A stretch of 64,000 nucleotides of DNA from Streptococcus sp. HMSC072G04 (GCF_001813295.1 NZ_KV812036.1:81149-145148); one strand, 5' to 3'. Counted from the first letter of the stretch, positions 42,028-52,389 are shown. Notes: generated from the letters alone by a model not told the origin. Translations and numbers: made by a program.

Positions 42028-42480
42028 TTAGCTAAAGAGACGTTTCCAAAATGATTTCTTTTCTGGATTAGCAGTCTCTTCTTTCTTTTCAAATAAATTT
42101 GGATACTGGAGATTCATGTCTGTTGGTGAAATTCCAGATGGGTGGTCAGTATGGATGATGAGACCAAAGGGAGAATGACGGCAGTCATCCGAAACGATGC
42201 TTGCCACAAGTCCAAGATCCTTGGTTTTTTTCAAATATTGTAGCTGGCTGCTTTCATCTAAAGCTGGGGAGATCTTGACCAAAACAGGATGAAAGCGAAC
42301 TGAAATATCAGTGAGGATTATCGAATACTGCTCCAGGTACATCTTGTCCCTTGCCTCCTCCAAGGTGCATGAAGCAATCACCCGCTCCTCATAAGTCTCC
42401 AAAAATCGACGCTGCTCATCCGGATTGAATCGAGTAGGACCAGCAGCTTTTTCTAAAATTGTTTTATTAATATCTGTCAT
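42028..42480 (-). CDS. DUF1694 (YueI-type) protein
   Basis: The 150-aa cytoplasmic protein matches the YueI family (DUF1694) by its conserved blocks FLETYEERVIASCTLEEA and VSDDCRHSPFGLIIHTD. It has a basic C-terminal tail (KKSFWKRLFS). Function unknown. It has no Shine-Dalgarno; an extended -10 TGCTATACT ends 6 nt before the ATG, so it is probably leaderless. It is transcribed divergently from eno. Confidence 0.85.
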   Translation of the reverse strand: MTDINKTILEKAAGPTRFNPDEQRRFLETYEERVIASCTLEEARDKMYLEQYSIILTDISVRFHPVLVKISPALDESSQLQYLKKTKDLGLVASIVSDDCRHSPFGLIIHTDHPSGISPTDMNLQYPNLFEKKEETANPEKKSFWKRLFS

Positions 42481-42486
42481 AAGCTT

Positions 42487-42495
42487 AGTATAGCA
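42487..42495 (-). promoter_or_regulatory. Leaderless-type promoter of the yueI-type gene
   Basis: Minus strand TGCTATACT (TATACT at 42492-42487), then AAGCTT and the ATG at 42480. Same geometry as the HD-operon promoter. Confidence 0.7.
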
Positions 42496-42622
42496 TAAAG
42501 CGCAGTAGAAGAATAGAAGAATGCGAAAAAATTAAATAAAGAGGGAAATGGAAGAAAAAAAGGAAGTGGAACCGTTTTCTTGTTAAAAACTTCTCAATTT
42601 TCGTAGATTTCCTTGTTTTTTC

Positions 42623-42651
42623 TTGAAAAAATAGCCTAATTACGATATGAT
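42623..42651 (+). promoter_or_regulatory. eno promoter
   Basis: TTGAAA at 42623-42628, 17-bp spacer, TATGAT at 42646-42651, about 40 nt before the ATG, which has AAGGAGAG. Confidence 0.85.
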
Positions 42652-42687
42652 AGAGGAGTAAAAAATATAACTCAATAAGGAGAGTAA

Positions 42688-43995
<1,308 letters not shown>

Positions 43996-44012
43996 TCTAG
44001 TTTACTAGACTA

Positions 44013-44047
44013 GAAAGATCCTTGAGTTTTCTCAAGGATCTTTTTTT
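44013..44047 (+). terminator. eno terminator
   Basis: Stem AAAGATCCTTGAG / CTCAAGGATCTTT with a TTTT loop and a T run. Confidence 0.92.
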
Positions 44048-44068
44048 GCGATTGGGGTAAACAAAAAT

Positions 44069-44243
44069 GAGGCTGGGACAAAAGTCATGGCCTCTCAATT
44101 ATTTTTGGATTGTCGAGCAAGACGCAGTGGTTGAGTGGGCTCTACTACGCTGATTTCATCAGTTTTTACAGCCCTACTCAACTGTTCGGAGGTGGGACGA
44201 CGAAATCGAATTCTAACGAATTACCGATTTCTGTCCCACTCTC
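44069..44243. repeat. 175-bp structured intergenic repeat, copy 1
   Basis: First of three copies. From 44110 to its end it is identical to the other two. It starts with GAGGCTGGGAC and ends with GTCCCACTCTC, imperfect terminal inverted repeats of 18 bp. It sits between eno (plus) and the 61-aa gene (minus). In this copy the left hairpin is degenerate (GTCATGGCCTC instead of GTCCTAGCCTC). Confidence 0.92.
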
Positions 44244-44252
44244 ATCGTCTTA

Positions 44253-44438
44253 TTAGAACAAGCCTTTGATTTTGTCCAAGGCACCGCTGACCATTTCATT
44301 TCCAGATACAAGCCCTTTGGCTTGTTCAAGGTAGTCACCGAGGTTGTCTTTGTTGTCATCAACAAATTTCTTTGCAGCGTCGAAATCTTTCTTTTCGATC
44401 ATTTCTTTCACTTGGTTAAATAAGTCTAATGGATTCAT
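44253..44438 (-). CDS. Small conserved-type helical protein, 61 aa
   Basis: The ATG at 44438 (MNPLDLFNQVKEM) follows AGGAG. The protein is charged and alpha-helical, with Lys/Asp-rich repeats (KKDFDAAKKFVDDNKDN) and a C-terminal amphipathic stretch. There is no signal peptide. I recognise the type as a small streptococcal hypothetical protein without assigned function. An in-frame extension 18 codons upstream lacks a ribosome site. Confidence 0.75.
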   Translation of the reverse strand: MNPLDLFNQVKEMIEKKDFDAAKKFVDDNKDNLGDYLEQAKGLVSGNEMVSGALDKIKGLF

Positions 44439-44533
44439 GTTAGGGTCTCCTAAAATATAAGTTGTGAAGTCAGGCTCACGCCTTTTCCTCATCTATTTAA
44501 CCATTTTTTTAGAGGTTTGACAACTAAAACGAC

Positions 44534-45544
44534 TTAATGAAAAACCGTACAAACGGCCTCTGGAACATAGAAGTCGTCGGATAGAAGGGTCAATTTTCCG
44601 CTAGTAGGATCTCGCTTGAAGACGGTGGCATTAGGTGAATCTTGATGGGCTGCGATCAAATAGTTTTGATCAGGGCTAAGCGTGAAATCACGTGGATTGA
44701 GGCCTTGAGTTGGAACAATTTCAATGAGTTCTAGGCTACTATCAGCCACAACTTTGAAGACAGCGATGGAATTGTGAGCACGGTTAGATGCATAGAGGAA
44801 TTTTCCATCAGCTGAGAGCTTGATCGCAGAAGCCCATTTTTGACCATCGTAGTCTGATGGAAGTGTGGAAAGGGTTTGGAAGTGTTCGAATTCACCCATA
44901 CCATCATAAAAGAGTACATCGATCGTAGCATTTAATTCATTGATGAGATAAGCAGTCTTATAGTGAGGATGAAAGACCAAGTGACGAGGTCCTGCCCCTG
45001 GAGCTGTTTGATACTGATTGATCAGGGTCAGTTTTCCTTCCTCACTGACATCATAGACATGTAAACTGTCTGTTCCTAGGTCACACGTGATCAGGTATTG
45101 ATCTGGTGTAAGGGCTGCATAGTGGGTATGTGGACTTGCTTGATTGGCATGAGGACCACTTCCTTGGTGGGTGTCTTGATCGACAAAGAACAAACGCCCA
45201 TCTGCCTCTAGCTGATATACGAGAACTTGGCCTTTGTGATAGTTGGCTCCATAGACCAGTTGACGCTTGTCATCGACAGAGACATAGCAGAGTGGAGCGC
45301 CCTCTTCAACAACGTGATTGAGTGGCTGAAAATCAGCTGTAAAACTTGCGATTCCTCCTTTTCCCTCTTCAGCTCCGACACTGTAGAGGTTGCCTTTTTC
45401 AGAAAAAGCGATATAGGTTGGATTGGGCTCAGCGGCCACTAGTTCAAGTTGGCTCAATGTCCCTGTTTCAGGGTCAAATTGTGCCTTGTAAATTCCTTTG
45501 GATTCTTTTTTGGTATAGGTACCGAAATAAATGGTTTGAGACAT
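44534..45544 (-). CDS. Lactonase-family beta-propeller protein (6-phosphogluconolactonase-like)
   Basis: The 336-aa protein shows the YkgB/Pgl propeller pattern with blades spaced about 45-50 residues apart: YFGTYTKKESKGIY, HTHYAALTPD, GPRHLVFHP and LNPRDFTLSPD. Family members hydrolyse 6-phosphogluconolactone in the pentose phosphate pathway; many relatives are untested. A GAGGTGACCT ribosome site precedes the ATG. It is transcribed alone. Confidence 0.85.
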   Translation of the reverse strand: MSQTIYFGTYTKKESKGIYKAQFDPETGTLSQLELVAAEPNPTYIAFSEKGNLYSVGAEEGKGGIASFTADFQPLNHVVEEGAPLCYVSVDDKRQLVYGANYHKGQVLVYQLEADGRLFFVDQDTHQGSGPHANQASPHTHYAALTPDQYLITCDLGTDSLHVYDVSEEGKLTLINQYQTAPGAGPRHLVFHPHYKTAYLINELNATIDVLFYDGMGEFEHFQTLSTLPSDYDGQKWASAIKLSADGKFLYASNRAHNSIAVFKVVADSSLELIEIVPTQGLNPRDFTLSPDQNYLIAAHQDSPNATVFKRDPTSGKLTLLSDDFYVPEAVCTVFH

Positions 45545-45712
45545 AGGTCACCTCGTATGATTTGTTAGGTTTATTATATCAAAGGTCCTATTGGAAGGCA
45601 ATTGCTAGTTGAAAAGGGGAGGGCCTTTCTTTCTTATTTTGCTAGTTTTTTCGTAACTTCAAGCTCAAAAAATGCTAAAATAGAAACAGATTGAAATGAA
45701 AAGGAGTTCTCT

Positions 45713-46888
45713 GTGGATAATAAAGAAAAACAGTTTAGTTTGTCCTGGTTTTTTAGATGGTTTTTAGACAACAAGGCCATTACCGTATTTTTAGTTACCT
45801 TGCTGTTGGGCTTGAACCTTTTGGTTTTGAGTAAAATCACCTTTATTTTTATTCCTATTTTTGAGTTTGCAGGAGCAGTCATGCTGCCTGTTATTATCTC
45901 TGGTTTGCTCTATTACCTGCTCAACCCTATTGTTGACTTTCTTGAAAGAAAAGGACTCAAGCGGATTTTTGCGATTTCCTTTGTCTTTTTCTTGATTGCA
46001 GTGCTTTTAATTTGGGGTCTAGCTGTAGTGATTCCATCCGTCCAACGACAAGTGGTGAGTTTCTTTCATAACCTGCCAACTTATTTGGAAAAGGCCAATG
46101 CAACCATCGATGATTTTCTAGATAATCGCGTCTCTTCTGATATCAAGCCCCAGTTAGATGAGATCACTAAGGAACTGTCTGCAAACATTACTTCTTGGGC
46201 GAGTTCGATCTCTGGGCGGGCTGTCAATTGGGTCAGCAACTTGATCGGAGTGGCTTCGCAAGTTATTGTTGCCTTGATCATCATGCCTTTTATTGTCTTT
46301 TATCTTCTTCGAGATGGAAAAAATTTAAAGGGCCACATTGTTCGCTTCTTACCGACTAAGATTCGTAAATCGGCGGAACAAGTTCTCTCAGATGTCAATA
46401 CCCAACTCTCCAACTACGTTCGAGGGCAAATTACGGTAGCCATTGTCGTCGCCATTATGTTCATCATCTTCTTTAAGATCATTGGCTTGCGCTATGCGGT
46501 GACACTAGGGATTTCTGCGGGGATCTTGAATTTGATCCCATACTTGGGTAGTTTCTTAGCCATGTTACCTGCCTTAGTATTGGGCTTGGTAGCAGGACCA
46601 GAGATGTTTATCAAGGTCTTGATTGTATTTGCAGTGGAGCAAACCATTGAAGGACGTTTTGTATCACCTTTGGTTTTGGGAAGCCAGCTAAATATCCATC
46701 CGATTACCATCTTATTTGTGCTCTTGACATCAGGATCTATGTTTGGAATCTGGGGAGTTTTCCTGGGAATTCCAGTCTATGCATCTGCTAAGGTGGTGAT
46801 CGGAGCTATCTTTGAATGGTATAAGGTCGTCAGTGGCTTGTATGAAGAACATAATGAAGTAGAAGAGGAAACACACAGTGAGTCATAG
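45713..46888 (+). CDS. AI-2E/PerM family membrane transporter
   Basis: The 391-aa polytopic protein belongs to the AI-2 exporter-like (UPF0118/PerM) family. It has two N-terminal helices, an extracellular amphipathic segment at about 110-160, and C-terminal helices with IPYLGSFLAMLPAL and EQTIEGRFVSPLVLG. Substrates in the family range from AI-2 to ions; unknown here. It starts at a GTG with AAAAGGAG upstream and overlaps the TPR gene by 11 nt. Confidence 0.85.
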   Translation: MDNKEKQFSLSWFFRWFLDNKAITVFLVTLLLGLNLLVLSKITFIFIPIFEFAGAVMLPVIISGLLYYLLNPIVDFLERKGLKRIFAISFVFFLIAVLLIWGLAVVIPSVQRQVVSFFHNLPTYLEKANATIDDFLDNRVSSDIKPQLDEITKELSANITSWASSISGRAVNWVSNLIGVASQVIVALIIMPFIVFYLLRDGKNLKGHIVRFLPTKIRKSAEQVLSDVNTQLSNYVRGQITVAIVVAIMFIIFFKIIGLRYAVTLGISAGILNLIPYLGSFLAMLPALVLGLVAGPEMFIKVLIVFAVEQTIEGRFVSPLVLGSQLNIHPITILFVLLTSGSMFGIWGVFLGIPVYASAKVVIGAIFEWYKVVSGLYEEHNEVEEETHSES

Positions 46889-48107
46889 TCAACAAATGGT
46901 AGAAGCTCTCGATCGGCAAGAGCTAGAAGAGGCAGAAGTTCAATTTCAACAGGCCTTGTTAGAAGATAGTGAAGCACAATTATTGGATTTGGGTCAATAT
47001 CTTGAAAGTATCGGTTTTTACCCTCAGGCAAAAGAGATCTATGAACAGATTGCAGAAACCTATCCAGAAGTGTATCTAAGTTTGGCAACCATCCTTGCAG
47101 AGGAAGGTCAAATGGAAAAGGCCTTTGCTTATTTAGAAGAAATTGGCCCTGAGTCTAACTGGTATGTAGCCAGTCTCTTGGTCAAGGCAGATCTTTATCA
47201 GCTAGAAGGCCTCGCAGATGTGGCGCGTGAAAAATTAGTTGAAGCTGCTCATTTGTCTGATGATCCCATCATTCAATTAGGGCTAGCTGAAATTGATCTG
47301 GAATTGGAACGCTACCAAGAGGCTATCCAAGAGTATGCTCAGTTAGACAATCGGGAGATTTTGGAAGCAACAGGAATTTCCACCTATCAACGGATTGGTT
47401 TTGCCTATGCCAATCTTGGTAAGTTTGAAGCAGCTGTTCCTTTCTTAGAGAAAGCTCTGGAGATTGAGTTTGATGACCAGATTGCTTACGAATTAGCGAC
47501 CCTATTGTCTGACCAAGAAGAATTCCAAAAAGCCCTGATCTACTACAAACAAATTGATACCTTGTCGCCTGATTTTGAGGGCTATGAGTATGGTTATGCC
47601 TTGGCTTTACAGGCTGAAAATGACCGTGAAAAAGCGCTTGAGATTGCTAAACAAGGGATCCAGAAGAATCCCTTTGATGCCCAATTGAAGCTTCTTGCTT
47701 CTCAGCTTTCTTATGAACTTCACCAGCCTGAACAGGCAGAAGCCTATCTCTTAGAGGCTAAAGAAGTGGCAGATGATCTCGAAGAGATTGCTCTTCGCCT
47801 GACCACCCTTTATTTGGAACAGGAACGCTTTGACCAAGTCTTGGCTTGGCAAAATGAAGAAGTCGAAACGGTTGTCACCCGCTGGAACATTGCCCGTGCC
47901 TTGGCTGCCTTGGAGAAAACAGAAGAGGCCGTCTCAGCCTACCAAGAGCTCTATGAGGACTTAAAGGACAACCCAGAGTTCCTCGAAGCCTATGTTTATC
48001 TGTTGCGTGAGGCTGGAGATGTGACGAAGGCGCGTGAAGTGGCTAATCAGTATTTGGCCATCGTACCAGACGATGTGCAGATGCAAACCCTCTATGATAG
48101 CCTCTAA
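46878..48107 (+). CDS. TPR-repeat protein
   Basis: The 409-aa cytoplasmic protein consists almost wholly of tetratricopeptide-like helical pairs (for example YPQAKEIYEQIAETYPEVY and FEAAVPFLEKALEIEFDD). It likely scaffolds protein contacts; no enzyme motif is seen. The GTG start at 46878 has AGAGGA eight bases upstream and overlaps the transporter gene; an ATG at 46896 lacks a ribosome site. It forms an operon with the AI-2E-type gene. Confidence 0.83.
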   Translation: MSHSQQMVEALDRQELEEAEVQFQQALLEDSEAQLLDLGQYLESIGFYPQAKEIYEQIAETYPEVYLSLATILAEEGQMEKAFAYLEEIGPESNWYVASLLVKADLYQLEGLADVAREKLVEAAHLSDDPIIQLGLAEIDLELERYQEAIQEYAQLDNREILEATGISTYQRIGFAYANLGKFEAAVPFLEKALEIEFDDQIAYELATLLSDQEEFQKALIYYKQIDTLSPDFEGYEYGYALALQAENDREKALEIAKQGIQKNPFDAQLKLLASQLSYELHQPEQAEAYLLEAKEVADDLEEIALRLTTLYLEQERFDQVLAWQNEEVETVVTRWNIARALAALEKTEEAVSAYQELYEDLKDNPEFLEAYVYLLREAGDVTKAREVANQYLAIVPDDVQMQTLYDSL

Positions 48108-48140
48108 TAAAACCATATCGTGAAGATTCGGAATAGTTTG

Positions 48141-48149
48141 TGGTATACT
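48141..48149 (+). promoter_or_regulatory. Extended -10 of the acetolactate decarboxylase promoter
   Basis: TGGTATACT at 48141-48149, about 30 nt before the ATG; GAGGAG is the ribosome site. Confidence 0.65.
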
Positions 48150-48178
48150 GGTAGAAGATAGAATGAGGAGAGAAAAAC

Positions 48179-48895
48179 ATGGAACCAGTGAAACTTTTTC
48201 AATACAATACCTTAGGAGCCCTAATGGCGGGTCTGTACGGGGGGTCATTTACGATTGGAGAACTCTTGGAACACGGAGATCTAGGAGTTGGGACGCTTGA
48301 TTCTATTGATGGAGAGTTGATCGTATTAGATGGTAAGGCATATCAGGCCAAGGGATCAGGGGACCATCCTGAGATTGTCGAAGTTTCTCCGGAAGCCAAG
48401 GTTCCTTATGCAGCAGTCGTCCCTCACCAAGCAGAAGTGATTTTCCGCCAACGCTTTGAAATGACGGACGAGGAATTGGAAGCTCGTATTGAGTCTTATT
48501 ATGATGGGGAAAATCTTTTCCGCTCCATTAAGATACGTGGTGACTTTGCCAAGATGCATGTCCGTATGATTCCAAAATCAACACCAGAGATGAAGTTTGC
48601 AGAGGTTGCAACCCATCAGCCAGAGTATACACGGGAAAATGTCACTGGAACCATCGTCGGTTTTTGGACACCCGAAATTTTCCATGGCGTGAGTGTAGCT
48701 GGTTATCATTTGCACTTTATTTCAGATGACCACACCTTTGGTGGCCATGTCATGGATTTTGTCATCTCAGAAGGGATTGTAGAGGTGGGAGCCATCGATC
48801 AGCTGGATCAACGTTTCCCAGTTCAAGACCGTCAGTACCTCTTTGCCAAATTCAATGTTGATGAGGTCAAAGAAGACATCCATAAAGCAGAATAA
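48179..48895 (+). CDS. budA: Alpha-acetolactate decarboxylase
   Basis: The 238-aa enzyme converts acetolactate to acetoin, a neutral overflow product. The zinc site is visible in GYHLHFISDDHTFGGH (near residue 178), with a conserved Arg and Glu further on. Length is normal. It stands alone, followed 3 nt later by repeat copy 2, which may serve as its terminator because no other hairpin is present. Confidence 0.93.
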   Translation: MEPVKLFQYNTLGALMAGLYGGSFTIGELLEHGDLGVGTLDSIDGELIVLDGKAYQAKGSGDHPEIVEVSPEAKVPYAAVVPHQAEVIFRQRFEMTDEELEARIESYYDGENLFRSIKIRGDFAKMHVRMIPKSTPEMKFAEVATHQPEYTRENVTGTIVGFWTPEIFHGVSVAGYHLHFISDDHTFGGHVMDFVISEGIVEVGAIDQLDQRFPVQDRQYLFAKFNVDEVKEDIHKAE

Positions 48896-48898
48896 AAA

Positions 48899-49073
48899 GA
48901 GGCTGGGACAAAAGTCCTAGCCTCTCAATTATCTTTGAATTGTCGAGCAAGACGCAGTGGTTGAGTGGGCTCTACTACGCTGATTTCATCAGTTTTTACA
49001 GCCCTACTCAACTGTTCGGAGGTGGGACGACGAAATCGAATTCTAACGAATTACCGATTTCTGTCCCACTCTC
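48899..49073. repeat. 175-bp structured intergenic repeat, copy 2
   Basis: Same length and orientation as copies 1 and 3. The left hairpin GAGGCTGGGAC / GTCCTAGCCTC is complete. A central helix pairs GTTGAGTGGGCT (48960-48971) with AGCCCTACTCAAC (49000-49012). A right helix pairs GTGGGAC (49022-49028) with GTCCCAC (49063-49069). It is flanked by A5 and T4, and lies between budA (plus) and rqcH (minus). Confidence 0.93.
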
Positions 49074-49087
49074 TTTTATTTTTGAAA

Positions 49088-50749
49088 TCAGTCTGTTAGT
49101 TTCATGGCTTTGATTTTTTCTTCTTCTGGGGTGACCCGCAGAGTCTTCTGGCCAGTGTAGGTGACAAAGCCGGGCTTTCCACCAGTTGGTTTATTGAGTT
49201 TCTTAGCTTCGATCATATCTACTTGGACCAGGTTTGAGAGACGGGCCTTGGAATAGTAGGCCGCCAACTCTGCAGCGTCGGTCTTCACTTCATCCGATGG
49301 ATTTAGATTTCCTGTAATGACGACGTGGCTTCCCGGGATATCTTTGGCATGGAACCAGAGTTCATCTTTCTTAGCGATCTTAAAGGTCAGTTCATCGTTT
49401 TGCAGATTATTACGACCCACTAAAATAATGGTTTTTCCATCACTAGCCAGGTATTTTTCTGGTTTTTTCCGTTTATGAATTTTTTCACGGTTGCGCCGTT
49501 TGATAAAGCCGGTCTGGATTAGCTCTTCTCGAATTTCTGCCACCTCAGCTAAGCTCGCTTGAGAAAGGGCTGTTTCAACCGTTTCAAGATAAGAAATGGT
49601 TTCCTTGGTTTCTTGAATGAGGATGGTCAAATGTTTGACGGCTTCTTTTAACTTCTGGTAGCGTTTAAAGTAGCGTTGGGCATTTTGATTGGGGGTCAGG
49701 GCCTTGTTAAGTTGAATGGTGATCGGTTCATTGGTATAGTAATTATCCAAAACAACCTGGTCTTGGTCGTTTGGTACCTGATGGAGGAAGGTTGTCAGCA
49801 ATTCTCCTTTTTGGCGGAATTCTTCCGCATTGTCGGTCGCCGCTAACTCCGCCTCTTGCTTGGCTAATTTTTTTCGGTTCTTTTCAAGATCGTTTTCAAC
49901 CTTTCGGATCAATTCACTGGCCTGTTGTTGCACCCGATCACGCTCAGCCTTGTCTCGGTAATAGTCATCCAGCAGATCGGAAAGTGTCTCAAAAGTTTGA
50001 TTGGTCGCATCTGCAAAGGGGATAGCCGAGAAGGATTTGGTTGTTAGACGTGGCTCAGTTGGAGCTTGGAAAAAGGCACGGAAGGTCTTTAATTTTTCAT
50101 CCGTCTCAAGTCTCTTGGCTAATTCTTGAGCCGTATCTCGCCCCAAACCTTGGAAACATTTTTGAAGGTTCTTTGGGCTTAATTCTTCCTTGTGAAGAAG
50201 GGCAAAGAGGGCTTCATCTCCAATTGTAAAAGGATTGACCGCGTCGGTTTTCGGAGGAGCTACATAGGTTGATCCAGGGAGAATGGTCCGGTAGCTATTT
50301 TGTGAGAAGCCGACATGTTTGATGGCTTCGATGATTTTATTGCTGGTACGGTCCAGGAGAACAATATTACTGTGCTTGCCCATGATTTCGATCATGAGGC
50401 TGACAGAAATAGCATCTCCAATTTCGTTTTTATTGGAGACACGGATTTCAAGAATCCGGTCGTTTTCCATTTGCTCAATCCCTTCAATGACAGCGCCTTG
50501 AAGATATTTGCGCATAACCATAATAAAGGTATTGGGAAAGGCAGGATTTTCAAAGTTGGTCTGGGTCCGTTGAATCCGTCCAAAGACAGAATGGGCAGAG
50601 AGCAAGAGTTTTTGGTTTTTCCGATTGCCTCGGATTTGGAGTACCAATTCTTGCTCGAAAGGTTGGTTAATTTTTTGAATGCGACCACTCAAGAGTTCGA
50701 CCTTCAATTCTCGCACCATATGGTGTAAAAAAAATCCATCAAAAGACAT
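49088..50749 (-). CDS. rqcH: RqcH/PavA NFACT-family protein
   Basis: The 553-aa protein has the NFACT-N domain (MSFDGFFLHHMVREL), a central coiled coil (about residues 270-430) and the NFACT-R domain (KDIPGSHVVITG, near residue 475). In streptococci it is known as the fibronectin-binding PavA/FbpA; the conserved role is RqcH, which adds alanine tails to stalled chains on 50S subunits. No signal peptide is present. The ATG at 50749 has GAGGAA five bases upstream; five in-frame upstream codons precede the ribosome site. Confidence 0.92.
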   Translation of the reverse strand: MSFDGFFLHHMVRELKVELLSGRIQKINQPFEQELVLQIRGNRKNQKLLLSAHSVFGRIQRTQTNFENPAFPNTFIMVMRKYLQGAVIEGIEQMENDRILEIRVSNKNEIGDAISVSLMIEIMGKHSNIVLLDRTSNKIIEAIKHVGFSQNSYRTILPGSTYVAPPKTDAVNPFTIGDEALFALLHKEELSPKNLQKCFQGLGRDTAQELAKRLETDEKLKTFRAFFQAPTEPRLTTKSFSAIPFADATNQTFETLSDLLDDYYRDKAERDRVQQQASELIRKVENDLEKNRKKLAKQEAELAATDNAEEFRQKGELLTTFLHQVPNDQDQVVLDNYYTNEPITIQLNKALTPNQNAQRYFKRYQKLKEAVKHLTILIQETKETISYLETVETALSQASLAEVAEIREELIQTGFIKRRNREKIHKRKKPEKYLASDGKTIILVGRNNLQNDELTFKIAKKDELWFHAKDIPGSHVVITGNLNPSDEVKTDAAELAAYYSKARLSNLVQVDMIEAKKLNKPTGGKPGFVTYTGQKTLRVTPEEEKIKAMKLTD

Positions 50750-50876
50750 GGGATTCCTCATCATTCTAGCGTTTATTCTAGTAAATTATATCAAAATTAG
50801 AGCGGAAATCCCAGAAAGAAGCAAGAGGCTGTTCAATAGAAAATGCGAACGTTTTCAAAAAAATGCAGAAAAAGTA

Positions 50877-50905
50877 TTGACATTTTTGAAAGAAAATTTT
50901 AAAAT
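50877..50905 (+). promoter_or_regulatory. Promoter of the Trp T-box leader
   Basis: Consensus TTGACA at 50877-50882, 17-bp spacer, TAAAAT at 50900-50905. The transcript should begin near 50912. Confidence 0.88.
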
Positions 50906-50911
50906 GTAAGA

Positions 50912-51161
50912 AATTAGAAAAGTAGTAAATGAAAGTTTCAAGAGAGCCTACGGTTGCTGAGAGTGGGTAGCGGCAGTTTATGAAATTGGACTAATGATGA
51001 GATGAATTTGAAACAATAAAAATTCGGTTGGCACACCTTATCGTGCAACTTGTTGCTAGACAAGACAGAGATATGGGGGAGACTATCCTTTTCCCATAAG
51101 TGAGGTGGCACCGCGATGACACGTCCTCACATAGCTGTTGCTATGTGTGGGCGTGTTTTTT
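50912..51161 (+). ncRNA. Trp-specific T-box leader with terminator
   Basis: Stem I is closed by GTTTCAA (50935-50941) with TTGAAAC, and contains the AGAGA and GGTTG segments. The specifier region reads TTGGAC, giving TGG at 50987-50989 followed by the usual AC. The T-box AGGTGGCACCGCG lies at 51103-51115; its TGGC would pair with a tRNA ending in discriminator G, as in tRNA-Trp. The terminator is ACACGTCCTCACATAGC / GCTATGTGTGGGCGTGT (51119-51155) with T6. Uncharged tRNA-Trp would permit read-through into trpX. It accounts for most of the 515-bp gap 50750-51264. Confidence 0.9.
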
Positions 51162-51187
51162 GTTTTAGATGAGAATGGAGAAAAGAT

Positions 51188-51217
51188 ATGAAGAAACGAT
51201 GGCGTCGCAGTCTTTAG
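51188..51217 (+). CDS. Possible nine-residue leader ORF containing Trp
   Basis: ATG at 51188 with GGAG seven bases upstream encodes MKKRWRRSL and stops at TAG 51215-51217. It lies between the T-box terminator and trpX, 47 nt before the trpX ATG. The single Trp codon in a Trp-regulated leader is suggestive, but so short an ORF can arise by chance. Confidence 0.3.
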   Translation: MKKRWRRSL

Positions 51218-51264
51218 ATGATGGAAAAAAAAGAAGAAAATGAAAAATAGAAGAGGAATTAAAA

Positions 51265-52266
51265 ATGAAAAATAAACGGTTAATGGGAATTATTGGTTTG
51301 ATTGCAGCTGCAGTCATTGGGACAGCGATCTATTCAGCTACAGCAGGCAAGGACAACAAGGCAGCAAGCAGCAATGAAAAGGCTAAAGTTGGGGTCTTGC
51401 AGTTGGTCAGCCACCCTTCGCTCGACTTGATCTACAAAGGGATTCAAGATGGTTTAGCTGAAGAAGGTTATGACAAGGACAAAGTGGACATTGATTTCCT
51501 CAATGCAGAAGGCGACCAAAACAAAGTTGCGACCATGAGTAAACAATTGGTAGACAAGGATAACCAAGTCTTGATTGGGATTGCAACTCCATCTGCTCAA
51601 GGTTTGGCTAGTGCAACCAAAGACAAACCAATTGTCATGGGTGCTATCACCGATCCGGTCGGTGCTAAATTGGTCAAAGATTTAAAAAAACCAGGTGGCA
51701 ATATCACTGGGGTATCTGACCACAATCCAACTGAGCAACAGTTGAAATTGATCAAAGAGTTGACTCCAAACGTGAAAACAATCGGAATCCTATACTCAAC
51801 CAGTGAGGATAATTCTAAAACGCAAGTAGAAGAATTTACAAAATTGGCTGAAAAAGCAGGTTACAAGGTGGTTCCTTATTCAGTACCTTCTACAAATGAA
51901 ATTGCTTCAACAGTATCTGTGATGACTGGGAAAGTGGATGCCATCTGGGTTCCAATTGACAACACCATCGCTTCAGCCTTCTCAACTGTAGTCGAAGCAA
52001 ACAAAACAGCTAAAAAACCAATCTTCCCAAGTGCGACAGCTATGGTAGAAGCGGGTGGTCTTGGTTCAGTCGTTGTCGACCAACATGATCTTGGAGTAGC
52101 AACTGGTAAAATGGCTGCGAAGATCTTGAAAGGTCAAAAACCTGCGGATACACCTGTTGAAATCTTTAGCCAAGGAAAATCTGTCATCAATAAAAAAGTC
52201 GCTGATGAATTGGGCATTACTATTCCAGAATCTGTCTTGAAAGATGCTGGACAAGTCATTAAATAA
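51265..52266 (+). CDS. trpX: Tryptophan ABC transporter substrate-binding protein (TrpX family)
   Basis: The 333-aa protein has an N-terminal membrane or signal segment (residues 4-24) and an ABC_sub_bind (PF04392-type) domain. The anchor lacks a lipobox Cys, so it is tethered by its helix or secreted. Blocks such as GVLQLVSHPSLD, AITDPVGAKLV and GNITGVSDH match the TrpX group. The Trp T-box upstream supports tryptophan as ligand. No permease or ATPase gene follows; the next gene is a ParB-like protein. Confidence 0.88.
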   Translation: MKNKRLMGIIGLIAAAVIGTAIYSATAGKDNKAASSNEKAKVGVLQLVSHPSLDLIYKGIQDGLAEEGYDKDKVDIDFLNAEGDQNKVATMSKQLVDKDNQVLIGIATPSAQGLASATKDKPIVMGAITDPVGAKLVKDLKKPGGNITGVSDHNPTEQQLKLIKELTPNVKTIGILYSTSEDNSKTQVEEFTKLAEKAGYKVVPYSVPSTNEIASTVSVMTGKVDAIWVPIDNTIASAFSTVVEANKTAKKPIFPSATAMVEAGGLGSVVVDQHDLGVATGKMAAKILKGQKPADTPVEIFSQGKSVINKKVADELGITIPESVLKDAGQVIK

Positions 52267-52389
52267 AAAGGAAACGAATCACAAGAATGGCAGGGGAATT
52301 TAGCATTGGTAGGTCTTTAAATTGTGATATTTAAAAATGTTTACCAGTGCTCACGACCAGCTTTGTTACTCATGATAGAGGAGAAAGAT

